A stretch of DNA of 64,000 bases from JBNGOQ01 sp050589645 (lineage in GTDB: Bacteria > Bacteroidota > Bacteroidia > Flavobacteriales > Flavobacteriaceae), in assembly GCF_050589645.1 (NCBI RefSeq), contig NZ_JBNGOQ010000003.1:868001-932000 (forward strand). The letters run 5' to 3'. The notes beneath the pieces are model-generated. The model worked only from the letters and a program-made list of their open reading frames with translations, searched no databases and was not told where the DNA came from. Positions 40,594 through 49,716 of the stretch are shown here, one piece after another; position 1 is the first letter of the stretch, and every line of letters starts with the position of its first letter. The position numbers and the translations under genes are program-made.

Positions 40594-43446
40594 ATGCCTA
40601 AAAGAAAAGATCTGAAATCTATTTTGATCATTGGTTCGGGCCCGATCATCATTGGACAGGCCTGTGAGTTCGACTATTCTGGATCACAATCCCTGCGTTC
40701 GTTGCGCGAAGATGGTATTGAAACTGTCCTTATCAACAGCAATCCTGCTACGATTATGACCGATCCCTCCATGGCCGATCATGTGTACCTAAAGCCATTG
40801 ACCACCAAGTCGATCATTCAGATTTTAAAGGATCATCCGAATATTGATGCGGTATTGCCCACCATGGGAGGACAGACTGCACTGAATTTATGTATCGAAG
40901 CCGATGAAAAAGGAATTTGGGAGGACTTTGATATTGAGATCATAGGGGTAGATATCAATGCGATCAATATTACGGAAGATCGGGAGAAGTTCCGTGAGCT
41001 CATGTTAAAAATTGGCATTGGGATGGCACCGCAGGCCACGGCGACCTCTTTTCTTCAGGGGAAGGAAATCGCCCAAGAGTTTGGTTTCCCCCTGGTGATA
41101 CGGGCCTCCTATACCTTAGGTGGTGCAGGAGCCTCCATCGTCTACAGACCCGAGGATTTTGATGAGCTCCTTAGTCGTGGGCTGGAGATTTCCCCGATCC
41201 ATGAGGTGATGATAGACAAGGCGCTTATGGGCTGGAAGGAATATGAACTGGAGTTGCTGCGCGATAAAAATGACAATGTAGTCATCATCTGTACGATTGA
41301 GAATATGGACCCTATGGGAATCCACACTGGTGACTCCATCACGGTTGCGCCGGCAATGACCTTGTCGGATACTACCTTCCAAAGAATGCGAGACATGGCC
41401 ATAAAGATGATGCGGAGCATCGGTGATTTCGCCGGGGGCTGTAATGTACAGTTCGCCGTTAGTCCGGATGAAAAAGAAGATATCATTGCCATAGAAATAA
41501 ATCCTAGGGTTAGCCGTTCTTCAGCGTTGGCATCAAAAGCTACAGGATACCCCATTGCCAAAATTGCGACCAAATTGGCCATTGGATATCACTTGGACGA
41601 GCTCGAAAATCAGATAACAAAGTCTACCTCTGCACTCTTTGAGCCTACCTTGGATTATGTGATCGTTAAAATCCCGCGGTGGAATTTTGATAAGTTTGAG
41701 GGATCTGACCGGACCTTGGGCTTGCAAATGAAATCGGTGGGAGAGGTGATGGGCATTGGACGCTCCTTTCAGGAAGCGCTGCACAAGGCCACGCAATCCC
41801 TTGAAATCAAACGGAACGGTTTAGGTGCGGATGGCAAGGGATATACCGATTATGATAAGATCATTAAAAAACTCACCATACCTGGTTGGGACAGGGTCTT
41901 TGTGATTTATGACGCCATTCAATTGGGCATTCCACTGGGACGGATCCATGACATCACCAAAATAGATATGTGGTTCCTGAAACAGTACGAGGAACTACAC
42001 TTTTTGGAAAAAGAAATTTCTGGTTACAACATTGAAACCTTACCCAAGGAACTATTATTGGAAGCAAAGCAAAAAGGCTTTGCAGATCGTCAGATTGCCC
42101 ATATGCTGTCCTGTTATGAGAGTGAGGTACACAAAAAACGATCTGCGCTCGGCATTAACAGGGTTTATAAATTGGTAGACACCTGTGCGGCGGAATTCAA
42201 GGCCATGACGCCCTATTATTACTCTACTTTTGAAGCGGAAGTGGAAACGGCCGATGGGGTACGTTACGTAACCAATGACAGTGTGGTTACCGACAGAAAA
42301 AAAATCGTTGTGCTGGGTTCAGGACCCAACCGGATCGGGCAGGGAATCGAGTTCGATTATTGCTGTGTACATGGGGTACTGGCCGCTTCGGAATGTGGTT
42401 ATGAGACCATCATGATCAATTGCAATCCCGAAACAGTCTCTACAGATTTTGATACTGCGGATAAACTCTATTTTGAGCCGGTTTTCTGGGAACATATCTA
42501 TGATATTATCCGCCACGAAAAACCGGAAGGGGTCATTGTGCAACTGGGCGGACAAACCGCTTTGAAACTTGCCGAAAAACTGGACAAATACGGAATAAAG
42601 ATCATTGGGACCAGCTTTAAATCCTTGGACCTCGCCGAAGACCGTGGTAGCTTCTCCAAATTATTAAAGGAGAACAATATTCCCTATCCCCAATTTGGTG
42701 TGGCCGAAACTGCCGATGAGGCCTTGCAGCTGGCCGATGAACTACATTTCCCCCTTTTGGTACGACCTTCCTACGTTTTGGGTGGGCAGGGCATGAAAAT
42801 TGTAATCAACAAGGAAGAACTGGAAGAACACGTGGTTGATCTGCTGCGTAAAATACCCAATAACAAACTACTCCTGGACCATTATCTCGATGGTGCCATT
42901 GAAGCCGAGGCCGATGCTATTTGCGACGGAGAGGAAATTTACATCATTGGTATTATGGAGCACATAGAACCTTGCGGTATCCATTCCGGGGATTCCAATG
43001 CAACCTTGCCGCCATTTAACCTGGGAGAATTCGTGATGCAGCAGATCAAGGACCACACCAAAAAGATTGCGTTGGCGTTAAGGACGGTTGGTCTGATCAA
43101 CATACAATTTGCCATTAAGGACGATATGGTATACATCATTGAGGCCAATCCCAGGGCTTCGCGGACCGTTCCCTTTATTGCAAAGGCCTACAATGAACCC
43201 TATGTAAATTATGCTACTAAGGTAATGCTGGGCGAGAAAAAGGTGAAGGATTTTGACTTTAAGCCAGAATTGGAAGGGTATGCCATTAAACAACCGGTCT
43301 TCTCCTTCAACAAATTTCCGAACGTAAATAAAAATTTGGGTCCTGAGATGAAGAGTACCGGGGAGAGTATCCTTTTTATAGATAACTTAAAGGATGATGA
43401 ATTCTACAATCTGTATACCAGGCGTAAGATGTACCTGAGTAAATAA
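40594..43446 (+). CDS. carB: Carbamoyl-phosphate synthase large chain, without allosteric domain
   Basis: 950 residues. Two ATP-grasp halves are visible: N-terminal (LIIGSGPIIIGQACEFDYSG, TLGGAGASIV) and C-terminal (VLGSGPNRIGQGIEFDYCC, FPLLVRPSYVLGGQGMKIV, in pieces). Makes carbamoyl phosphate from bicarbonate, glutamine-derived ammonia and two ATP, for arginine and pyrimidine synthesis. E. coli CarB is 1073 residues with a C-terminal methylglyoxal-synthase-like regulatory domain starting near 937; this protein stops at about that point (LYTRRKMYLSK), so the domain is absent. No carA is adjacent. It starts 34 bases after the rpmH terminator. Confidence 0.95.
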   Translation: MPKRKDLKSILIIGSGPIIIGQACEFDYSGSQSLRSLREDGIETVLINSNPATIMTDPSMADHVYLKPLTTKSIIQILKDHPNIDAVLPTMGGQTALNLCIEADEKGIWEDFDIEIIGVDINAINITEDREKFRELMLKIGIGMAPQATATSFLQGKEIAQEFGFPLVIRASYTLGGAGASIVYRPEDFDELLSRGLEISPIHEVMIDKALMGWKEYELELLRDKNDNVVIICTIENMDPMGIHTGDSITVAPAMTLSDTTFQRMRDMAIKMMRSIGDFAGGCNVQFAVSPDEKEDIIAIEINPRVSRSSALASKATGYPIAKIATKLAIGYHLDELENQITKSTSALFEPTLDYVIVKIPRWNFDKFEGSDRTLGLQMKSVGEVMGIGRSFQEALHKATQSLEIKRNGLGADGKGYTDYDKIIKKLTIPGWDRVFVIYDAIQLGIPLGRIHDITKIDMWFLKQYEELHFLEKEISGYNIETLPKELLLEAKQKGFADRQIAHMLSCYESEVHKKRSALGINRVYKLVDTCAAEFKAMTPYYYSTFEAEVETADGVRYVTNDSVVTDRKKIVVLGSGPNRIGQGIEFDYCCVHGVLAASECGYETIMINCNPETVSTDFDTADKLYFEPVFWEHIYDIIRHEKPEGVIVQLGGQTALKLAEKLDKYGIKIIGTSFKSLDLAEDRGSFSKLLKENNIPYPQFGVAETADEALQLADELHFPLLVRPSYVLGGQGMKIVINKEELEEHVVDLLRKIPNNKLLLDHYLDGAIEAEADAICDGEEIYIIGIMEHIEPCGIHSGDSNATLPPFNLGEFVMQQIKDHTKKIALALRTVGLINIQFAIKDDMVYIIEANPRASRTVPFIAKAYNEPYVNYATKVMLGEKKVKDFDFKPELEGYAIKQPVFSFNKFPNVNKNLGPEMKSTGESILFIDNLKDDEFYNLYTRRKMYLSK

Positions 43447-43457
43447 AAGCGGTCTTA

Positions 43458-43493
43458 TCGAGCGCCGTGCCTTAGGCAGGCGCTCGAACGGAC
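43458..43493. repeat. Dispersed hairpin repeat, copy 2
   Basis: 36 bases from TCGAGCGCC to GAACGGAC with arms CGAGCGCC (43459-43466) and GGCGCTCG (43478-43485) around TGCCTTAGGCA, 12 bases after the carB stop. Core and 3' flank are shared with copy 1 at 26705. As RNA it would fold into a strong hairpin that could also stop transcription, though no T-run follows. Confidence 0.75.
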
Positions 43494-43598
43494 GTTCAAT
43501 GGCCTTTTATACCATCTCTTTTAGTATTCCGATTTGATGAACAAACCCCATCTCGCAATTGCCCTATTGGAAATGTTTCAGACCGCTTTCATCTTCAT

Positions 43599-43982
43599 TT
43601 AGTTATTGGCGCGAACAACTTCCGGACTTACCAGTTTAAACAGCGAGAATGCCGCAATGGCCATGACAATGTCCCGGACAGCAACATCCAGATAGTTACC
43701 GCTTGTGATAAGGACCAAAGCGATCAAGACCAACCACAGGGCGACAATAATAGATCCAGTTTTCGTCTTGACCAGCACTAGGACACCCGCAACGATTTCT
43801 ATGACCCCTACGATTCCCATCAATGTTCCCGATTCAAATGGAAGTGCACCTGCAATTCCTGAAGCGGCATATTGGGACCAATCGGTCAGAATGTTTGTAA
43901 ATTTGTCCAGTCCGGCTACGATCGGCACAAGTCCGAAGGTGTATTTTAATACGTTGATAACAAGGTTTTTGTTTGAATCCAT
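43599..43982 (-). CDS. DoxX-like four-helix membrane protein
   Basis: 127 residues with four membrane helices (about 10-28, 50-68, 76-95, 102-120) and short loops, resembling the DoxX/DoxD superfamily. FGLVPIVAGLDKFTNILTDW at the N-terminus is the usual opening (G-x-x-K-F). Members are poorly characterised and linked to redox or stress. It is divergent from an ECF sigma gene with a 105-base gap that contains a near-perfect inverted repeat (44035-44052). Confidence 0.72.
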   Translation of the reverse strand: MDSNKNLVINVLKYTFGLVPIVAGLDKFTNILTDWSQYAASGIAGALPFESGTLMGIVGVIEIVAGVLVLVKTKTGSIIVALWLVLIALVLITSGNYLDVAVRDIVMAIAAFSLFKLVSPEVVRANN

Positions 43983-44034
43983 AGTCCTATTTGTTTTTAG
44001 TTTCTACAGCTTTTGATAGCGGAAGTGCAAAAAG

Positions 44035-44072
44035 GTTACAAAGTTTTGTAACTTTTTTGGCGCATTTGCATC
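44035..44072. promoter_or_regulatory. Inverted repeat and ECF-like promoter between DoxX-like and sigma genes
   Basis: GTTACAAA (44035-44042) and TTTGTAAC (44045-44052) form an 8-2-8 inverted repeat. On the plus strand TGTAAC (44047-44052) is followed after 16 bases by CATC (44069-44072), similar to the TGTAAC-N16-CGTC at 59095-59120 ahead of another ECF gene. On the minus strand the mirrored TGTAAC is followed after 16 bases by TATC. It may hold divergent ECF promoters, or be an operator for a dimeric regulator. Confidence 0.4.
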
Positions 44073-44087
44073 CAAAGACTAAAACCA

Positions 44088-44765
44088 ATGCTCATGAAGG
44101 TCATACGTGTACAAGATTTTGGTAGCAGTACCATTTCGGATGAAGATGCCATTAAAAGAATACTGGCAGGTGAAAAAGAACTGTACGAACTATTGATGCG
44201 GCGTTATAATCAAAAGCTTTATCGGGTGGTCATAGGGTATCTAAAGGATGGGGAAGATATTGCCGATGTTATGCAGGACAGCTATTTAAAAGCCTACGAG
44301 AAGCTATATCAATTTAAGTTCAATGCAAGTTTTTCTACCTGGTTGATCCGAATTGCCATTAACGAGGCTTTGGCTAAAATACGTTACAAGGGCAAGTACG
44401 CGCAACTTAATCGGAAGGCTGGGGATGCCATGGTCCTGGAAATTCCAGAGGCTTCGCAACTCGATCCCGAAAAAAGAATTATTCAACAAGAGGCGAAACA
44501 AATGTTAGAGAAAACCATAGCAAAACTAGAATCTAAGTATAGGGTAGTTTATATTTTGAGGGAGATTGAAGGGATGTCCATTGCCGAGATTGGGGACTGC
44601 CTGAGCCTTACCCATGCCAATGTCAAGGTCCGTCTACACCGGGCTAAAAAGATGATCAAGGATGCGCTGTACGAATCCTCCATCACTACAGAGGTCTTTG
44701 AATTTGGGTCTACCAAATGTGATCGCTTGGTCCAAAAAGTAATGCTGGGCCTAAAGGAATACTAA
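44088..44765 (+). CDS. ECF-type RNA polymerase sigma factor with C-terminal tail
   Basis: 225 residues. Region 2 (EDIADVMQDSYLKAYEKLYQFKF and ASFSTWLIRIAINEALAKIR) and region 4 (GMSIAEIGDCLSLTHANVKVRLHRAKKMIKDAL). A tail of about 30 residues follows (EFGSTKCDRLVQKVMLGLKEY), absent from the other three sigma factors in the window. No anti-sigma gene is adjacent; the divergent neighbour is the DoxX-like protein, and gnd follows on the opposite strand. Start may be the ATG at 44088 or at 44094. Confidence 0.92.
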   Translation: MLMKVIRVQDFGSSTISDEDAIKRILAGEKELYELLMRRYNQKLYRVVIGYLKDGEDIADVMQDSYLKAYEKLYQFKFNASFSTWLIRIAINEALAKIRYKGKYAQLNRKAGDAMVLEIPEASQLDPEKRIIQQEAKQMLEKTIAKLESKYRVVYILREIEGMSIAEIGDCLSLTHANVKVRLHRAKKMIKDALYESSITTEVFEFGSTKCDRLVQKVMLGLKEY

Positions 44766-44823
44766 GTTGGAGCCTAGGGATGCCGATGGCCCTAATTCCG
44801 TCCCAAGCCTTCCGGGCATCAAC

Positions 44824-46236
44824 CTATTCGCCCCACTCCGTATGGAAAATACCCTCCACATCTACCCGTTCGTAGGTATGTGATCCAAAGTGGTCGCGTT
44901 GGGCCTGTATGAGGTTCAAAGGGAGTCTCCCCGAGGTATAGGCATCAAAGTAGGTCAGGGAATTGGAAAGCCCTGGTAGGGGGATACCATTTTTGGCGGC
45001 ATGGGAAACCAGTTCACGAGCTGCATCCACGGTGGAGGATACTTTGTCCACAAAGGAAGGGGAAAGCAATAAATTGGGCAGTTCGCTATCCTCTTTATAG
45101 GCCTTGGTAATATCTTCCAAAAGCGCAGCCCGTATGATACAGCCTGCCCTCCATATCTTGGCTATAGTGGCCAGGTCCAGGTCATAACCGTACTCCTTGG
45201 AGGCGTCTGCCAATTGGTGCAGACCTTGCGCATAGGTAATGATAAAGGAAAAGTACAAGGCTTTTTCGGCCAAGGCGGACAGTTTGTTTTGCGCTATGGT
45301 TTCAACCACAGGTCTGCCATACAGGGCATCTGCCCTAAGGCGTTCTTCCTTTAATGCGGATAGCTCCCGCATGCTCACGGCCACGTCTATGGAAGGTACG
45401 GGAATTCCGAGGTCCATAGCGTTTTGGGAGGTCCACTTCCCAGTACCTTTCTGCTTGGCGCGATCCAAAATCTTATCGACCAGGCGTCCGTTTCCCTGAT
45501 CATCCTCCTGCTGGAATATCTGAGCGGTAATCTCCACCAAAAAGGACTGCAGCCTGCCTTGGTTCCATTTCTTGTAGGTTTCATGCAGCTGATCGTTGTT
45601 GAAATCCCCCGCCTTTTTCAGCAGGTCGTATATTTCTGAGGTTAGCTGCATCAATCCATATTCAATACCGTTGTGGACCATTTTTACGTAGTTGCCTGCC
45701 GATTTAGGTCCTAGGTAGGCCACGCAGGGTTCCCCGTTGAACTTGGCGGCGACGGCCTCAAAAATGGGCTGTACCTCTTTATAACCGGGTTTAGATCCCC
45801 CGGGCATGATACTTGGACCCTTTCTGGCCCCTTTGGCGCCTCCGGATACCCCGGCGCCAAAAAAATGAATGCCTTTCTCCTGCAGATAGGCCTCCCGACG
45901 GTCGGTGTCGGTAAAGAAGGAATTGCCCCCATCTATGATAATGTCATCCTTGTCCAGGTGGGGCAGCAAACTGTCTATTACGGCATCGACAATCTTTCCC
46001 GCGGGCACCAACAGCATAATTTTTCTCGGTCGGGCCAGGGCGTTCACAAAGGTCTTGATATCTGTGGACGCATCTACTTTTTTGGTATTCCCACCTTCTT
46101 CACGCAGGGCATTTACCTTTTCTGCGTCCAAATCGTACCCGAAAGCCTTAAAATTGTTGTCCGCAACGTTCAAAATAAAATTACGTCCCATGACTCCAAG
46201 GCCTACCAGTCCAAAATCATATGTATTGTACTCCAT
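44824..46236 (-). CDS. gndA: 6-phosphogluconate dehydrogenase, decarboxylating
   Basis: 470 residues, the usual long form. NADP-binding LVGLGVMGRNFILNVADN at the N-terminus, GGNSFFTDTDRREAYL, the substrate-binding GVSGGAKGARKGPSIMPGG and the active-site lysine region KMVHNGIEYGLMQL. Oxidises 6-phosphogluconate to ribulose-5-phosphate, CO2 and NADPH. Divergent from zwf across a 203-base gap, so the oxidative pentose phosphate pathway is clustered here. Confidence 0.97.
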   Translation of the reverse strand: MEYNTYDFGLVGLGVMGRNFILNVADNNFKAFGYDLDAEKVNALREEGGNTKKVDASTDIKTFVNALARPRKIMLLVPAGKIVDAVIDSLLPHLDKDDIIIDGGNSFFTDTDRREAYLQEKGIHFFGAGVSGGAKGARKGPSIMPGGSKPGYKEVQPIFEAVAAKFNGEPCVAYLGPKSAGNYVKMVHNGIEYGLMQLTSEIYDLLKKAGDFNNDQLHETYKKWNQGRLQSFLVEITAQIFQQEDDQGNGRLVDKILDRAKQKGTGKWTSQNAMDLGIPVPSIDVAVSMRELSALKEERLRADALYGRPVVETIAQNKLSALAEKALYFSFIITYAQGLHQLADASKEYGYDLDLATIAKIWRAGCIIRAALLEDITKAYKEDSELPNLLLSPSFVDKVSSTVDAARELVSHAAKNGIPLPGLSNSLTYFDAYTSGRLPLNLIQAQRDHFGSHTYERVDVEGIFHTEWGE

Positions 46237-46372
46237 CAGTTTGGTTTAAGATTGCTCAACCACTTTTTAAGGCTTATGTATGCTGCTTGTAAAAAGTATT
46301 TCGTAATATGCTTTATCTTCGTAAAGCCAAAAATCAAAAATAATTTAAAATATCGACTTTTAACATTATTGT

Positions 46373-46405
46373 TTTGTAAACTCCTGCTTATACGTGGAAC
46401 CTTTG
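46373..46405 (+). promoter_or_regulatory. Probable promoter of zwf (TTTG-N21-AACCTTTG)
   Basis: TTTG (46373-46376), 21-base spacer, AACCTTTG (46398-46405), one mismatch from TANNTTTG. Predicted start near 46412, 28 bases before the preferred ATG at 46440. Confidence 0.5.
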
Positions 46406-46439
46406 ATTATGATACAAACCATTGAACCATCCATCGCAA

Positions 46440-47972
46440 ATGAATAAGACAGCCCATCAGATGCTCGTTATTTTTGGTGCATCCGGAGACCTTACCGCCA
46501 GAAAATTAATACCAGCCCTCTTCAATTTATACAAAGGAAAACACCTCCCAGAAAATTTTGTGGTCTTGGGTGTTAGCCGCAGTGACCTCACAGACAAGGA
46601 GTTCCGAAAAAAAGTGGTGTTGGAAAGTACCTATCTGAAAGAAAAAATGGATGGAGAGGCCGAGGATTTCATAAAAGCGTTTTCCGATAAGCTCTTTTAT
46701 GAGGATCTGGGGAGGGATTACGACATAAGTTATGATCGACTCCATAAGCGGATCTCCGATCTAAATTCCAAATACCGCACGGGAAACAACTTTATCTTCT
46801 ACTTGTCCACCCCGCCCGGGATTTACGAGGTAATCGCCAAGAACCTCTTTGATCAGGGCCTTTCTGACGAATCGCAAGGATGGAAACGCTTGATTGTTGA
46901 AAAGCCCTTTGGCTATAGTTTGGAAACGGCCAGAAAGCTGAACCAAGGGTTGCAACAATACTTCAACGAATCGCAGATTTATAGAATAGATCACTATTTG
47001 GGCAAGGAAACGGTACAGAACCTTCTGGTGACGCGCTTTGCCAACAGTATTTTTGAACCCTTGTGGAACCGAAATTTTATAAGGCATGTGGAAATTACCA
47101 ATGCCGAAAGTGTGGGTGTTGAAAAACGGGGCGGCTACTATGATAAATCGGGGGCATTGCGGGATATGTTCCAAAATCATTTGTTGCAGATTGTGTCCCT
47201 GGTGGTTATGGAACCCCCTATCGCCGATGGTGCGGAGGAAATCCGTAATGAGAAGGTCAAGGCCCTGAAGTCGCTTCGCATCATGAACGATGAGAAGACC
47301 CTCTTTAAAAACACGATAAGGGCACAATATGTGTCTTCCGTGGTTAATGGTGAAAAAGTGAAGGGATATCGGGAAGAGGACGGTGTGGACCCCGAGTCTA
47401 CCACAGAAACCTATGCGGCCATTAAATTTTTTGTGGATAACTGGCGGTGGAAGGACGTACCTTTTTATGTGCGTACGGCCAAGAAGATGCCGACAAAGGT
47501 CACCGAGGTGGTTATTCATTTTAAATCGCCCCATCACCATATTTTTCAGGATTCCAGTGCCAACAATAAGGATAACAAACTCATCATCCGTATTCAGCCC
47601 GATGAGGGTATTTTGATGAAGTTTGGGGTCAAGGTTCCCGGTCAGGGCTTTAAAGTAGAACGCGCCAATTTGGATTTTTACTATTCCAGCCTGGTAGAGA
47701 CCCATGTCATGGAAGCCTATGAGCGCCTTTTGCTAGATGCTATGCAAGGCGATGCTACTTTGTATGCTCGGGCGGATGAGGTTGAGGCCGCGTGGGAGTT
47801 TGTGGACCCGATCTTAAACTATTGGGAAGATGGAAAGGATGTAAAAGTGTACGGGTATTCTGCGGGAGTTTGGGGACCAACCAATGCCGATGAGCTTATT
47901 GACGGCCTCTACATGTGGCGAAACCCAGGGGAGAATCTCTCGGATGATCCCGGCTTCTGTGTTATTTGCTAG
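46440..47972 (+). CDS. zwf: Glucose-6-phosphate 1-dehydrogenase
   Basis: 510 residues from ATG 46440; the frame also has a TTG at 46422 that gives an unconserved extension. NADP-binding FGASGDLTARKLIPALFNLY (the GASGDLxxRKL motif) and the active-site RIDHYLGKETVQN (histidine about 190) are both intact. First step of the oxidative pentose phosphate pathway, making 6-phosphogluconolactone and NADPH. pgl starts 49 bases downstream, and gnd is divergent, so all three oxidative enzymes are together. Confidence 0.97.
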   Translation: MNKTAHQMLVIFGASGDLTARKLIPALFNLYKGKHLPENFVVLGVSRSDLTDKEFRKKVVLESTYLKEKMDGEAEDFIKAFSDKLFYEDLGRDYDISYDRLHKRISDLNSKYRTGNNFIFYLSTPPGIYEVIAKNLFDQGLSDESQGWKRLIVEKPFGYSLETARKLNQGLQQYFNESQIYRIDHYLGKETVQNLLVTRFANSIFEPLWNRNFIRHVEITNAESVGVEKRGGYYDKSGALRDMFQNHLLQIVSLVVMEPPIADGAEEIRNEKVKALKSLRIMNDEKTLFKNTIRAQYVSSVVNGEKVKGYREEDGVDPESTTETYAAIKFFVDNWRWKDVPFYVRTAKKMPTKVTEVVIHFKSPHHHIFQDSSANNKDNKLIIRIQPDEGILMKFGVKVPGQGFKVERANLDFYYSSLVETHVMEAYERLLLDAMQGDATLYARADEVEAAWEFVDPILNYWEDGKDVKVYGYSAGVWGPTNADELIDGLYMWRNPGENLSDDPGFCVIC

Positions 47973-48021
47973 ATACGGAATGGCAATGAAGTTCCCAACA
48001 CCATCAACCAATAATTAAAAC

Positions 48022-48744
48022 ATGGAAAAACGAATTTATACCGATAAGCAGGAAGTAGCCGAACATTTTGCACGTTATTTTGCATCGCTGGCACAGGACT
48101 CGGCCGTAGTACATGTGGCCCTGTCCGGGGGGAGTACCCCAAAAGTGGTTTTTGATTTCATGGCCGAGCAGTTTGGAACCGTAATCGATTGGACCAAAGT
48201 TCGTTTCTATTGGGGAGACGAACGTTGTGTGCCCCCAGATCATGTGGAGAGCAACTACAAAATGACCATGGATCATTTGTTGTCCAAGGTAGCGGTTTCC
48301 TCCACGCAGGTTTTTCGCATCAAAGGTGAGCGAGATCCTGAGGAAGAAGCCAAGGCCTATGGTGCACTTTTGGACACCGAGCTACCCAAGGCGAATGGAA
48401 TACCCCAGTTTGATTTGGTCATCCTGGGCATGGGCGATGATGGACATACTGCATCCATTTTTCCGCATGAGATCGGGCTGTGGCATGCCGATGAAAATTG
48501 TAAAGTAGCTGTGCACCCCGATTCCGGACAACGAAGAATCACCATAAATGGAAAGATTATCAACAATGCCAAAAATGTGGCCTTTCTTGTGACGGGGAGC
48601 AGCAAATCGGAAAAGGTCAGGGAAATAATGCATAGGGAAGCAGGTTTTGAGGCCTATCCCGCAGCTTTGGTTTCCCCAGAATCTGGCAATTTGTTGTGGT
48701 TCTTAGATCAAGACGCTGCCCAAGGAATTAGCGCTTCAACCTAA
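48022..48744 (+). CDS. pgl: 6-phosphogluconolactonase
   Basis: 240 residues with VHVALSGGSTPKVVFDFM (phosphate-binding glycine loop), FYWGDERCVP and the GMGDDGHTASIFP motif with the catalytic histidine, all as in DevB/Pgl. Hydrolyses 6-phosphogluconolactone. It follows zwf in the same operon. Its last 17 bases overlap the convergent thioesterase gene. Confidence 0.95.
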   Translation: MEKRIYTDKQEVAEHFARYFASLAQDSAVVHVALSGGSTPKVVFDFMAEQFGTVIDWTKVRFYWGDERCVPPDHVESNYKMTMDHLLSKVAVSSTQVFRIKGERDPEEEAKAYGALLDTELPKANGIPQFDLVILGMGDDGHTASIFPHEIGLWHADENCKVAVHPDSGQRRITINGKIINNAKNVAFLVTGSSKSEKVREIMHREAGFEAYPAALVSPESGNLLWFLDQDAAQGISAST

Positions 48745-49276
48745 TTTTGATATTTTCCTTGCCCAAAGACTCCAAATGGGCCTCCATCTTAAATTTGGAA
48801 GCGTCAAAAAGGGTACTTCTGGAGGATGCCTGTTCCTTTCGTTGTATACTCCTTGCGAATCTTCGAATCCCTTGTTTGTCTACCACGATCAGACCGGGCA
48901 CAGGGATACTTTTCCCCTCGGCATCTTTGGCAACCATGGTGAAATACGAAGAGTTACAATGTTTTTTCTTGCCTGAGGTAATATTCTCCGATTCTACGCG
49001 GACGCCTACAACCATGGAGGTCCTTCCCGTATAGTTGATGGAAGCTTTTAGCGTTACCAGCTCGCCCACCTCTATCGGGTTCCTAAAATCCACCTTGTTT
49101 ACCGAAGCCGTTACACAATAGCTTTGCGAATGTTTGGACGCGCAAGCAAAAGCAATTTGATCCATCAGGTTTAAAATATAGCCACCATGGATCTTACCGC
49201 TAAAATTGGAGTGGGAGGGCAGCATCAGTTCCGTAATGGATACCCGCGACTCCCGGGCCGTTTTATATTTTTCCAT
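48728..49276 (-). CDS. Acyl-CoA thioesterase (hotdog fold, YciA/BACH type)
   Basis: 182 residues. Hotdog-domain features are FSGKIHGGYILNLMDQIAFACA (histidine-glycine-glycine and the conserved aspartate, about residues 27-48), VDFRNPIEVGELVTLKASINYTGRTSM, and an extended C-terminal tail of basic residues. Hydrolyses acyl-CoA esters; chain preference cannot be read. It is followed on the minus strand by nothing; upstream neighbour at 49288 starts 12 bases away, so the pair may be co-transcribed. Confidence 0.88.
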   Translation of the reverse strand: MEKYKTARESRVSITELMLPSHSNFSGKIHGGYILNLMDQIAFACASKHSQSYCVTASVNKVDFRNPIEVGELVTLKASINYTGRTSMVVGVRVESENITSGKKKHCNSSYFTMVAKDAEGKSIPVPGLIVVDKQGIRRFARSIQRKEQASSRSTLFDASKFKMEAHLESLGKENIKIRLKR

Positions 49277-49287
49277 TTTTCACCTGT

Positions 49288-49623
49288 TTACAATTCTTCC
49301 AGAATGGAATTCCCCTTTGAATTATTTCCTGAGGTCCACTGCCAACTTTCATGTAAGCGAATTTTTCCGTTAGGAGCAATTTGGGGTCGGGAGGTACAGA
49401 TACCGGTCATTAGCACACCATCCTTATTGACCTGGTGATACCTCATTTCTATAGTCCCCGCTTCATCCACCAATCCGATAAGATGGCCCTTTAGAATTCC
49501 GCCCCCTTCATACGCTGAAGTCAGTATGTTGCCCTCTTGGGTATAACAAAAAATGGTTTCTTCGGAGGTTTCCGCATTTTTGGTATTCCTGATGGGCCTG
49601 AATCGTTTGTTATTGTAGTTCAT
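49288..49623 (-). CDS. Small cytosolic beta-rich protein, unknown function
   Basis: 111 residues, no signal peptide. The sequence is mainly beta strands (GNILTSAYEGGGILKGHLIGLVDEAGTIEMRYHQV and the final ICTSRPQIAPNGKIRLHESWQW, read in parts), with several Trp and Arg. Relatives in databases are often labelled N-acetylglutamate synthase, but no GNAT acetyl-CoA motif is present, so I do not use that name. Fold could be a small lipocalin-like barrel. It is 12 bases from the thioesterase gene. Confidence 0.6.
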   Translation of the reverse strand: MNYNNKRFRPIRNTKNAETSEETIFCYTQEGNILTSAYEGGGILKGHLIGLVDEAGTIEMRYHQVNKDGVLMTGICTSRPQIAPNGKIRLHESWQWTSGNNSKGNSILEEL

Positions 49624-49716
49624 TTATATGTGATTGGGAATTAAACACTGGAGATACATACGTTTCGGATTGCGATCCAACCAACAACCGTTAACCATAT
49701 CCCATCAACTGTTTTT

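Noticed and set aside
49288..49623. N-acetylglutamate synthase annotation
   Set aside because: No GNAT acetyl-CoA binding motif and too short; the label appears inherited from automatic annotation.
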